Shown here: positions 16,134 through 26,385 of the stretch, piece by piece | Layout of the letters: every line of letters begins with the position of its first letter | Numbering within the stretch: position 1 is the stretch's first letter | Assembly (NCBI GenBank): GCA_964623625.1 | Contig: CAZUUJ010000006.1 | Location: 14,597 to 78,596 of the forward strand | From: CAZLGM01 sp964623625 | Lineage (GTDB): Bacteria > Desulfobacterota > Desulfobulbia > Desulfobulbales > Desulfocapsaceae | Length of the DNA stretch: 64,000 nt | Direction of reading: 5' to 3' | Made by a program: the position numbers and the translations under genes | The notes under the pieces: model-generated | The model's database searches: none | Told to the model about the DNA's origin: nothing | Seen by the model: only the letters and a program-made list of their open reading frames with translations

Positions 16134-19100
16134 ATGATCAGAAATAGTATCTGTTGGTTTCTTATTGTTCTCATGACAATAGCTCCTTCTCTATCATCAG
16201 CAAGTACGGGGAAAAAAGCCAGGCATCCAGAATAAGTAAGAACATCCCTTCCTCAATCAATGAGGACATTAACATCGGTCGTCCCCACGCAGGTAACAAG
16301 CTTGGCTTCTTTCAACACGTTCGTGGCGTTTTAACAAATCTAAGAAATGGTAATCTCTTCCTTGAGTTTGCTGATTTCTCCTCCAGGTCCAGACCTCAAC
16401 CGATAGTTATTACTCGTCTGTACAATAGTCGAATTGTTTATAACGGACAATTCGGGTGGGGCTGGACCTCTTTTCCCTGTGATATACGAATTGCCTTGGA
16501 TAAGAACTCCGGAAACATCCTTGAGTATAGAGATGATGGTTCCTATGCAACCTTTTTTCCCGTGAAAACGGATCGTTATATTAACAGAGCAACAAATGAA
16601 ACCCTTAGAATCGTTCGAAGTAATAAGGCCGCTACGTATATCAAAGAAAGCCAAAATGATGGGGAGTGGTTTTTCAACAGATCCGGCTATCTCATAAAAC
16701 ATGTAGACCTGAACGGCAATGCCCTCACTGTTAACAGGAAAGGAGCCTTGATTGACAGTGTCATTGACTCGAGAAATAAGGAGCTGAGATTTACGTACAA
16801 TAAAAAAGACAAGATCAAAACGATTGCCGATCACAACGGCAAAGAATGGCATTACACCTATGATGCAAAAGACCATCTGATTTCGGTTCGAAAACCTGAT
16901 GGAACAAGCGATTCTTTTAAATATGACAGCTCGCATAATCTTGTATCATGGAATCGTCCGGGGATCGGCAGTGTAGAGATGATTTATGATGAAAAGACTG
17001 ACCGGCTTGTAGAACAGAAGGGTCCTGAAAAGCAGCACAGCAGATATGTATATGAGGTTGACAAACAGAACGCCGATAAATCCAAAATAACTGTTATCGA
17101 TTCACGTGGAAATAAAATTGTCCATATCTTTATCGGATGGCGGAAACATACCATTCAGACTGATGGGAAATCCTTAATTCAGGATTTTGATGAGAAGGGT
17201 CATCCGGCCAACATGACTGATGCGTTGGGGAATGTAGAGGAAACTATATATGACTGGTTTGGACGTCTTGTTGAAAAAACCAATACTTTGGGTGGAAAAG
17301 CCCGTTTTACTTATTATGGCAAGACAAACCGGCTCCACACTCTGACTGATGAACAGGGCGGAACCTGGTCCTTCTCTTATGATAAGGCCGGCAAACTGTC
17401 TGAACTTACAGATCCAAAGAACGGCAAATTTACTTTTAAGAATAATACAAAAGGTCTGCTCGATTCGGTCACATATCCAAGCGGCAGAACATACCAATTT
17501 ACATATGATAAAGACGGACTTTTGTTGTCTCAAATTGATCCTCTGGGCTTTGAAACACTTTTTTCCTACAATAATCTAGGCCAGATTGTCAGAAGTGCTG
17601 ATCCTGCATGGAGAACAAAAAAGATCAGCTACGATGCATTCGGCCGGATTGTTTCAGTCAACGGTGATGTCATCAACAAGATCGGTTTTCAATACGATCG
17701 GCAAGGCAACGTGACCGGTGTAGATGGTGAGGAAGGTTACAGGATTCAACATGGATATGACAGTCATGGCAATAGAACGTCATCCCACATTCCTCCTGAC
17801 CGGGATGTGCAGTTTGTTTATGACGGGTTGGGTTTAATCACTCAAATTAAAGAAGACCAAAGAGAAGTTCATGCCTCCTATGATAATTGGGGAAGACCTA
17901 CCAGAATTGATTTCTCCAATGGGGATTTCTTGCTGTATGAGTATGATGCCGTGGGGAATGTTATTCGTGTAAAAAATAAGCAAAGAGACTATTCGATCCA
18001 GTACAGGAACAACCTGCCGGTTGAAGTAAAAGAACAAGACACCGATTTCTATCATCGATATACCTACGATCAGTCGGGTAATCGAGCCAGCATGGAAGAC
18101 TCTTCAGGCACCAAGACTCTTTATCACTATGATTATGCCAAAAGACTGATTGAAATAGTCAATTCGAAAACAGGCTCAATCAAGTTTGTCTATAATGAGG
18201 ATGGGTTACTCAAGGTAAGAAAATTCCCGAACAACATCCAGCAAGAATTACACTACGATGGGGCCGGCAGACTTATAAAGAGCTCTTTTAATACACTAAA
18301 CTCTGACAGCAACTCTCCAACGGCAATTATGAGTCATGGCTATACCTATGACAATAGCAATCACATTTTAAAAATCAAAAACCACCTAGGAGAGACATCA
18401 AACTACACCTACGACAACCGATCACGTTTGATATCAGCTCATTATCAGGATGGTTTCTCAGAAAAGTTCGTTTTTACAAGAGCGGGCAACCGGCTGATCA
18501 GTGGACAGGAAAAGACCACCTCGTATAACAATGCAGGGCAGTTGCTTGAAGATCAGTTTTTTTCCTATACCTATAGTAAAGACGGATCGCTCAAAAAGAA
18601 GTCAGACAAAAGTACTTCCCAGCATATCGATTACTCATACAATGGGCTTGGCCAGTTAACCGAAGTTACTGAAGCAATCGGATCCAACCGTGAAAGAACA
18701 GTTCTTGGCACCTATAGGTATGACGGATTGGGTAGAAGAATTGTAAAAAGCAATAGCTTACATGAAAGCAATTTCAAGTATGACGGATTTGATCTTACGT
18801 CGGAAATGGATGACCAAGGAAAGATCATTGCCCAGTATGTCTTTGGGCCAGGAATTGATCAGCCTCTGGCCATGTTCCGCAATGGGCAGGCCTATTATTA
18901 TGCCACGGACGGTCGTGGCAACGTCACGGGTCTATTCGATGGAAAAGGGAAATTGGTTAATCGCTATAGCTACCGTGCATATGGACTGTTTAAAGGAACA
19001 GAACGGGTTGCCAATCCTTTTACCTATAGAGCACGGGAATATGATGCTGATATCGGTTTGTTTCATAACCGTGCCCGTTATTTTGACCCGATGACAGGGC

Positions 19101-21511
19101 TGTTTACCTCTATGGATCCTGAGGTTATGTCTGGTTCTGTGAGCCCGTACAAATATGCTGATTGGAATCCGATCACATATTTAGATCCAATGGGACTATC
19201 TATAGAATTCTGGGGTCTGACAGCTGCCGGACTCGCTGGACTCGCAGGGTTAGCAGCGAAAGCCTCAGTAGCGACACCATTTATTGCTTCAGTACCCCTA
19301 TGGGTACCTCTTGCGATCTTAGCTGGAGGAGCTGTCCTGATAGGGACTTATAGCTCAGGACAAACGCCCAGCTCTCAGCAGCTTGCGCCTGGATATTCCA
19401 ATGCACAAAATCAGGTAGCCCAGCAGCTCAAACCGCCAAATCCACCCAATGTGCCGCCAGGAAGCGGTCAGCCGCCGACTCCGGCTCAGGCTAAACAACA
19501 ATGTGATAATCATTTGAATGAAATCAGGGAGTTGCGAAGCCAAGTAAATGAGACCTTTAGGACAGCCGAAAAAGAGAAGAAAAGACTCGATGAAAACATA
19601 AAAAAGATAAGAGATACAAATAAACAACTCAGAAAAGATGCATCTGCCCTGAAAAAGGCAAAAGAAGCCTGTAAAAAAGCTGAGCTTGACATTGAAATAC
19701 TCAGTGATTTGTCAGAGGAATCAAAAGAAATTGCGGAGAAGATGATCAAATTGCTCGATGAGGCAAAAAAACTTGCCAACAACTGTACTGCAGCTACAGG
19801 TAAATCGGACGCTGTCAGGATTAATGAACTCTACAGGGAAGCAGGACTTCTCTTGATAAAATTACAAGGCGATTATGCTGCATCAAAAGAATCCTCGGCT
19901 GACTTAAAGAATGCATATGATTCCGCATTTCTCTCAGACCCCGCTGACCCGGCTTCTGAGAAACTTTTTCCTGGGAAGAGGTTGCAGCGGGCAAAAAAGA
20001 ACAGCGATATCATCAAAGGCTCTCTTAAGAAACTTGGGGAAGATTTGTCGAAATTTGAGACAACCCTCAAGAAACTGAAAAAGGGAATGGATAATCTGGC
20101 AAAAGAAAAGAAGAAAAAGATCTCAGAAGTTATTTCCTGGGGGACCAATGCACCCGAGGACTGTTTAGGCAAGTTGATGGTTGAAGGTGATATTGATTTT
20201 ACCAGTAGCTGGTATTCCAGAAACAGTAGCCTTTTGAAGTATAATAATTCAAAAGGCATGTATGAAGATCTTCTGGTTAACTATAAGCCAATTCTCAGCG
20301 GCAAACCTCCATGTGAAAAGATAAAGTTACCCAATAAGGATTTCCAGGAAGTTGAAAGCAATTTCATCAGTGCTGCATTTGCATTTAAAGGCAGTTCAGA
20401 TCTGCCTGAACTTGCAAAAGTATGTATGGCACTTAAAAAACCGCCTTCTCCGCCACCCACAGGAGGAAATACACCTGTCACTCCACCTGTCACTCCACCA
20501 GTTACGCCACCTGTTACCCCTCCAGTAACTCCTCCGGTAACTCCTCCATCCACAGGAGGTGTTGAACTGGTTGGATATCTGGCTGCACCACGGAAAATAA
20601 CCATTGAGGAATGCAGTGGGAAAAAACCAGGCTTCGAGTTCAGGTTCGGTTATATAGATTATGGTCAGCAACATCAACCAGGATGGGCTCATTATATTCC
20701 TGCAACATGCGAGAATATACCTGATAAACCGGGAACCTATTCTATACAATGCACAGGTCAGGATCCAGAACCAAGATCACCATCATTTGGAAATACATTT
20801 TCAGATAAGGTGACTGTACACATCAAAAAGAGAAAAGGCGGCTGTAAAAAAAGGAGTACTGGTAATGGCGGAGGAGGTTACGATCCAGGTGATGATCCAG
20901 GAATGAATCCGCCCGATCCTGATCCGGCTAATACTAGTAAAGTGGGACAGCTTGTTAATACATACATAAACCAGAGTCCGACCAGTAATCTTCCTGGAAA
21001 TACTAGTGGTTCCATCGGTGGAGGAAAAACACCTACTGTGCAACCTGGTCCATACACAACGGGAGTCATTGGTCAAGGTGTGGTCAAACCACCCCATAAA
21101 CAGCCGGCAGGCTCAAATACGGGAGCAGGTGGTGGCACGAATAAACCTAATAACCAGGGAGGATTAACTGGTGTCACTGTAAACAAGACGCCGACACAGT
21201 TGAGAGTTCGGGACCACAGTGTTGAAGACCTTGATCGAGTAACAATCTCATTAAACGGTAAAGTAATAAGAAGTAACCTGACACTGAGAAAAGCTTGGCA
21301 GTCCATGACTCTCCATCTCAATCTTGGTCCCAACACACTGACGATAAAAGCACTGAACATTGGCGATCCTGAAATGCAGAAAAAGCACAAGTTGTCGCCA
21401 TACAACTCAGCCGAAATGGAGATAAACGATGTTGTTGCTGGCAAGAAGCGCCAACAATGGAAACTCTCCGCAGGAGCAACTGGAACCATGCAGGTCAATT
21501 ATCAGAAATAA
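16134..21511 (+). CDS. YD-repeat/RHS surface protein with shared module; signal peptide out of frame
   Basis: GGAG precedes ATG 16134, which encodes a signal peptide (MIRNSICWFLIVLM, cut near SSAS). That frame ends at a TAA after 33 codons. The RHS frame (-1), open from before 16154 to 21511, carries on without a credible start of its own. The shift point is the run GGGGAAAAAA at 16210-16219. The long part (about 1785 residues) has YD repeats from about 16400 to 19050 and an RHS core (RYSYRAYGLF to YADWNPITYLDPMGL, to 19196). Then come a hydrophobic hairpin, coiled coil (19500-20110), a Thr-Pro repeat (20470-20550), a beta region, the shared module (20879-21085) and a C-terminal beta domain (VTISLNGKV, LGPNTLTIKALN). 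Unlike polymorphic toxins it has no toxin domain after the core and no immunity gene. It looks structural. Confidence 0.82.
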
Positions 21512-21607
21512 ACTGGATCATTGAACAAGTGATGAAAAATAGGACAAATATAATGGTTTTAGTACGTTGGCATTTTTTGATTTAACTTAAAAAAAAAATA
21601 TTGAATT

Positions 21608-22807
21608 ATGAAAAGCTCATTTTCGTTCCACCAAATAGACCGTGCAGTTCTTGTCTTTTGCCTTGTTATTTTGGCTTTCTCCGGGTTGTCTCAGATTACC
21701 CATGCTGCAAATACAGAGCTTGTTCAAGCAGAAGGAGTGAGTGCCATCATCAATAACAATCAGGCTGCCGCCCGCGATAAGGCTCTTGATGATGCATTGC
21801 GTAGAGCTGTTGAGCAGGCTGTCGGCACACTTGTGTCGTCTGATACCCTTTCGGAACGATTCAGGGTCATCCACGACAAGATCCTTTCTCAGACCAGCGG
21901 CTACGTCAGACGGTACTCGATCATCTCGGAAAAGGCGGAAGGTGGGCTGTACCGGGTGAAAATCCGGGCCGAAGTGGGCAGAACCAATTTGATGAACGAT
22001 CTGAGAGCTATTGGTGTTCTCCATGTGCTTGCCGAGAAACCGAAAGTCATGTTCGTTATCGAAGAAAAGGTGGCTGGTATGTTCGGCACTACCGCCTGGG
22101 AAACGATCGGTCAGGCCGAAACCACAATGATAGAGCAGTTTATCCAGGCCGGTTTTGATGTTGTCGATCCCCAGACTGTTAAAGCCAATATCAGCAAAGA
22201 CCAGGCTGTTCGAATTTTGACCGGCAATGCTCAGGAGGCGGCAGCTGCCGGACTCAATGCGGGAGCCCAGATTGTCATCACAGGAAAAGCCTTTTCAAAA
22301 AATGCTGGCGGCAGGATCTTGAACACGCAGATGCAATCGCTCCAGGGAGTTGTCCAGGTAAGGGCTGTGCGGACTGATGATGCCCGCATTATTTCAGCAA
22401 AAAGCGGCAGAGCGAGCAAAGCGCACTTGGATGAAATGCAGGGCGGAACGTTGGCGATCGAGTCGGCGTCAAGAAAAATTGCCCAGCCGCTCATGACTGA
22501 CATCCTGCAAAAATGGCGGGGTGAAACATATGGCCGTGAACGTCTGGTAACCTTGAAGATAAGCGGTCTTGTTTCCTATCGTCATCTTATGTTCATTAAG
22601 AACTTTTTGACTAAAGAGATGCAGGGAGTTAAAGCCCTTCATCAGAGGAGCTACCTAGCACGATCCGCTGAACTGGCCATTGATTACAGTGGTAAGGCCA
22701 CAAACATTGCTGATGAGTTGGCGAACAGAAAATTTCCCGGTTTTCGAATTGAACCTGTACAGGTAACCTTGAACCAATTGGATTTAAAAGTTGTTCTCAA
22801 TGAATAA
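21608..22807 (+). CDS. FlgT-like exported protein
   Basis: A 399-residue protein with a signal peptide (cut near ITHAAN). The N-terminal domain (about 40-130) has the FlgT_N pattern: VQAEGVSAIINNNQAAARDKALDDALRRAVEQ, then LSQTSGYVRRYSIISEK, ending YRVKIRAEVG. The middle part contains AETTMIEQFIQAGFDVVDPQTV and AGAQIVITGKAF, like the FlgO/CsgG-type half of FlgT. FlgT forms the H-ring around the Vibrio flagellar rod. No flagellar gene is present here. With the FlgO-like and FlgP-like genes upstream, all three accessory ring families occur in one non-flagellar locus. Confidence 0.75.
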   Translation: MKSSFSFHQIDRAVLVFCLVILAFSGLSQITHAANTELVQAEGVSAIINNNQAAARDKALDDALRRAVEQAVGTLVSSDTLSERFRVIHDKILSQTSGYVRRYSIISEKAEGGLYRVKIRAEVGRTNLMNDLRAIGVLHVLAEKPKVMFVIEEKVAGMFGTTAWETIGQAETTMIEQFIQAGFDVVDPQTVKANISKDQAVRILTGNAQEAAAAGLNAGAQIVITGKAFSKNAGGRILNTQMQSLQGVVQVRAVRTDDARIISAKSGRASKAHLDEMQGGTLAIESASRKIAQPLMTDILQKWRGETYGRERLVTLKISGLVSYRHLMFIKNFLTKEMQGVKALHQRSYLARSAELAIDYSGKATNIADELANRKFPGFRIEPVQVTLNQLDLKVVLNE

Positions 22808-22893
22808 AACAGGAAGATGGAACACAGATTGCCATAAACGATCATCAAAGTCTGCATACACTGATATGCTCAATTCCCCAAGGGAGGTCTGTT

Positions 22894-25746
22894 ATGATAT
22901 ATCTACTATGTCTGTGGAAGCAGATTAACACCATCCCTTTCACCTGCTGTTCCCTTCTGATGTTACTTCTTTTTCCCACTTTTATAATGATTGCCCAATT
23001 AAAAAAACTTAATTATGTCCGTGTGGGGAAGGTGGTGAAAAGCAATTTTCTATCATTGCCTTTCACCCCTTTTTTTCTGCTACTGGCGATTGTTTATTTA
23101 ATGGCGATTCTGACGCCAACCAGTGCCAGCGCAGCCGGGCGGGATAGTGTCGAGGTCTTGGCCGCTTGGGCAAAGAGCAAGAACTGGCCCAAGGATCCCT
23201 ATAGTAGTAGAGGATACCGAAGCGATAAGAATCTTAGTTTCGATATCCATATCGTGTACGATAGAGGCTCTACACTGGTTCCCTTCAACAACAGACGTAA
23301 AACCAACGGAAGAAGCGCTCAGACCGTGACTGAAACCGGAGAGAACATCACAATTGCGAGCGGTATTCCTGCATATCGGCTCTATACCAGCATCGTCCAC
23401 GAAGAAGGCAACACAAGTTTTCTCCATGAAGACGGCGGCCGTGATTACGAGAAATGGGAGTACTACTGTCATGACTATCGCGTCTTGATAAGGGCGCACC
23501 GGGATAATTATACCGGGTCAACTGGATCCGACCCATTGGCCCTGCTTGAGGATTACATCACCTTTGTCAATAATTACCCTAATATTGACCTTGGCAATGA
23601 AATTGAACATAAAGTGAAGAGCACCAAAAACCAGCCGGCAGGCCATATAGAGGCAATTATAGCAAATAATGTAGGCGGCAAGTTAATACGTACGACTCGT
23701 AGAGGACAAACAGGAGAACAGCTCAAAAAAGGGGATAAAGTATACTGGGGCGATATACTTCTTGCTGGTGATGGTACTATGGTAAAGATAATTCTGACAG
23801 ATCTTGATGACCAGCCAGCGGTGGTTATGATGAAAGCAGGTACCAGAATTCAATTTGATAAAAAAACTAAAAATAAAAAAGGAGGAATTTTACTTTTTGT
23901 GAACAAATTATTTTTTAAAGGGGATGGTCGTGATCATAATGGTTTTAAAGTCATTACATCTAATGATATTGCTGGAGTTGAAGGAACGATGTTTGAGATA
24001 ACCTATGAACCAAATTCAGGTAAGACTACAGTGTCTGTTTTTGAGGGTGTGGTTAGCATGAAATGTAAGAACAGTGATGAGCCTCCAATTTTGATAAATG
24101 CCGGTAAGCACGCTAGCATGGACAAAGCGTGCGGGTTTGAGATTACCAACCTGACACCTGCCAACAACACACCCAAAAAATCTGGTTGGGATATTGACGT
24201 TGAACCAGGTATTGCTGTCACACCTGTACCAATAATAGCTAATAAACCTGACAAAGATACTATTCACCTTAAACCTGTTGCCGACGCTCATGTTTATGCC
24301 TATTCCTATCGTAACTGGAACAAGGCTAACTGGGGAAAACATACTACTCTTGAGACAGGATGGCATCCGGTTGGAGGGGAAAAAAGGGCCTACCTGAAAT
24401 TTGACCTTTCCGGGATTGACCAAGAAAATGTTAAGAAGGCTACTCTGCGACTCTTCCAAAACCATACCAGCGGAAAAAATACTCTTGCTGTCGGAGTTCA
24501 TGCTGTGACTGGCCAATGGCAGGAAGGTAGCGACACCTATCATTCTGGCCAGACTGAAAAAGTGGCCTTGCCTGGTGAGATCAGCTGGGTGAACCAACCT
24601 TCTTTCAGTCCGTATCAATCAGCATCCTTTTTACCGAATGCAGGAAAAGATCAATATATAGATGTTGATATCACACAACTGGTCAGACAATGGCTGGCAG
24701 GAACACCGAATAACGGACTTGTCTTAAAAGTTGCAGGAAACCTAAGTCAATCAACAGGGGAGTCGGTCTGCGGTTTTGCCTCCCGAGAGCATCCTGATAA
24801 AAACAAACACCCACGTCTGATTCTTTCGTCCTTGTCAGGTAAAAAAACGGCGACCAAACAGGATAAACCATTAGGTGACATTACCAGGATTACAGATCAT
24901 CCAGATGCCGCAAAAAATTTGCGAGGCAGCCCATGTGGGGTGGACCGGCAATTTGTTTTTTCTCTCTATCAGAGCATATTTGAAAGAGATCCATCCAATA
25001 TGGAAATAACCCGCAGAATGAATGACCTCCGCGATGGATTATCCAGGAAGGAGATGATCATTGCTTTCTTTAAATCACAGGAATATCTCAACATGAAAAA
25101 AGGCGGTCATGAAGCAAATCGAGACGTATACCAGGCAGTGCTCGGTCGTGAGCCAACTGTTGCGGAAAAAGAGACCTTTCCAAGAACGTGGCCATATATG
25201 ATGGCATCTCGATTGTTTGAAATAGAAGAGTATCGTGATCTCTGCTCCGGCAATGATCAGGCAGGCAAAAAACAACAGGTTGATGGCTATAATCCGCTCC
25301 ATGACAGCGGAATGGGTATTCCAACAATAAACCAATCAAATGAAAAGATAGATGATCTCACCCAACAATACCAGCAGCAACAGTTTCCAGGCTCCCAGAA
25401 GGAACCCAAACAAGAGCAGGGCGCGGTTTATGAGCAACCCTCTGATTACACGTCCGGGCAAAGTGGTCAACCGCATAAAACTGACATGGGTGATCCGGAT
25501 GCCAATGTTGCTCAGCCGCAGACTCTTACATGCTCGAAGAGTGCAGCAAAAGCGTATCGGGAATACATGGAGGCATATAACCGGCTCAATTATTATATGT
25601 CACGCGGCAGAGGCGATGAACCGGGGGCTCAGACAGCATACGAGTTCTACAAGTTCTATAAGGACTGCTATGAAGCGATCGTTCCTCCTGACACGTCAAA
25701 TGACAAGAAAGCGAATGATAGTTATCATAAACAACAACAGCAATAG
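22894..25746 (+). CDS. secreted FecR-DNRLRE-DUF4214-like protein with shared module
   Basis: A 950-residue protein. The long N-terminus has two hydrophobic stretches; the second ends in a signal-peptide-like TSASAAG near residue 80. There follow a novel region with a Cys (YYCHDYRV), and a FecR-type domain at about 260-400 (GDILLAGDGTMVKI, ITSNDIAGVEGTMFEI). Then come a DNRLRE-type beta domain at about 465-650 (DAHVYAYS, RAYLKFDLSGI, QWLAGTPNNGLVLKV) and a DUF4214-like helical region (FSLYQSIFERDPS, FFKSQEYL, YQAVLGREPT). The shared module runs from YNPLHDSGMGI to PSDYTSGQSG (25288-25470), followed by a helical tail with Cys. ATG 22894 has GGGAGG upstream. The domain set suggests an extracellular adhesive or structural protein. 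Confidence 0.82.
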   Translation: MIYLLCLWKQINTIPFTCCSLLMLLLFPTFIMIAQLKKLNYVRVGKVVKSNFLSLPFTPFFLLLAIVYLMAILTPTSASAAGRDSVEVLAAWAKSKNWPKDPYSSRGYRSDKNLSFDIHIVYDRGSTLVPFNNRRKTNGRSAQTVTETGENITIASGIPAYRLYTSIVHEEGNTSFLHEDGGRDYEKWEYYCHDYRVLIRAHRDNYTGSTGSDPLALLEDYITFVNNYPNIDLGNEIEHKVKSTKNQPAGHIEAIIANNVGGKLIRTTRRGQTGEQLKKGDKVYWGDILLAGDGTMVKIILTDLDDQPAVVMMKAGTRIQFDKKTKNKKGGILLFVNKLFFKGDGRDHNGFKVITSNDIAGVEGTMFEITYEPNSGKTTVSVFEGVVSMKCKNSDEPPILINAGKHASMDKACGFEITNLTPANNTPKKSGWDIDVEPGIAVTPVPIIANKPDKDTIHLKPVADAHVYAYSYRNWNKANWGKHTTLETGWHPVGGEKRAYLKFDLSGIDQENVKKATLRLFQNHTSGKNTLAVGVHAVTGQWQEGSDTYHSGQTEKVALPGEISWVNQPSFSPYQSASFLPNAGKDQYIDVDITQLVRQWLAGTPNNGLVLKVAGNLSQSTGESVCGFASREHPDKNKHPRLILSSLSGKKTATKQDKPLGDITRITDHPDAAKNLRGSPCGVDRQFVFSLYQSIFERDPSNMEITRRMNDLRDGLSRKEMIIAFFKSQEYLNMKKGGHEANRDVYQAVLGREPTVAEKETFPRTWPYMMASRLFEIEEYRDLCSGNDQAGKKQQVDGYNPLHDSGMGIPTINQSNEKIDDLTQQYQQQQFPGSQKEPKQEQGAVYEQPSDYTSGQSGQPHKTDMGDPDANVAQPQTLTCSKSAAKAYREYMEAYNRLNYYMSRGRGDEPGAQTAYEFYKFYKDCYEAIVPPDTSNDKKANDSYHKQQQQ

Positions 25747-25825
25747 AAGTAGAATATACGTATTTGCAGCCAATTAATAAATATTACTTGTTCTTTTACT
25801 CGCATGATTTACCCAGAGGTGTCTC

Positions 25826-26297
25826 ATGACAACTGTCAGACTTTTTCTGTTTGTTTTTTTATCGGCTTTATTCATTCAACCAGATGTGTTCTGTGCTGTC
25901 GACTTCACAGTCCCTGGGGGTGAGTGACAAAACGATGAAAAACTGCTCCAGGCAGTCAGGCGTTTCAACAACCTATTCAAAGAGCTGGACGGCCTCGGGA
26001 GGAAAGAGAAATGTCAATATCCTCATGACTGTATAATCAACTTCGGCTGAAGCCCAGGCGACAGTCCAGAAATATGGTCAAGCATGTAGGGCAGGATGCA
26101 CCCAGGTGAATTTTGGTGGGAAAACAGGGTATAAAACAACAAGTAACACCTATCCGTACTATAAAGTTTATACGAGAAATATCGTGGTAACCTATTCCAG
26201 CAGTAAAGCAACAAGGAAGGCAATTCCTTCACAAGATTCTTTTGTCTCAGGTATTATACAAAAGATTAATGGACTGCCATGTAAACCATTGCCATGA
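25826..26297 (+). pseudogene. small secreted protein, broken by a G5 frameshift and an in-frame TAA
   Basis: ATG 25826 (upstream AGAGGTG) encodes a signal peptide (LFLFVFLSALF, cut near VFCA), then stops at a TGA. Removing one base from the run GGGGG at 25915-25919 moves into a frame that reads VSDKTMKNCSRQSG and on to a TAA at 26034-26036. After this stop the same frame continues without a break to 26297 (SAEAQATVQKYGQACRAGC, YYKVYTRNIVVTYSS). The intact protein would have about 156 residues and three to four cysteines. Its family was not recognised. The two defects make it inactive as read, unless they are sequencing errors. Confidence 0.65.
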
Positions 26298-26385
26298 AAA
26301 AATAGTAGTGTAAAAGAAGAGAATATGATTCTTTTTAAGACTAGCCCCATCCATATTGTTTAATTGTATATTTCAGAGGTTTTCT

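Noticed and set aside
16134..21511. A polymorphic toxin with immunity gene
   Set aside because: The RHS core is followed by about 770 residues without a toxin motif, and the next gene is FlgT-like, not a small immunity protein.
10107..22807. A curli operon or flagellar locus
   Set aside because: CsgG-, FlgO-, FlgP- and FlgT-like proteins are present, but no curlin, CsgE/F, flagellin, hook, rod or export gene is found in the window.
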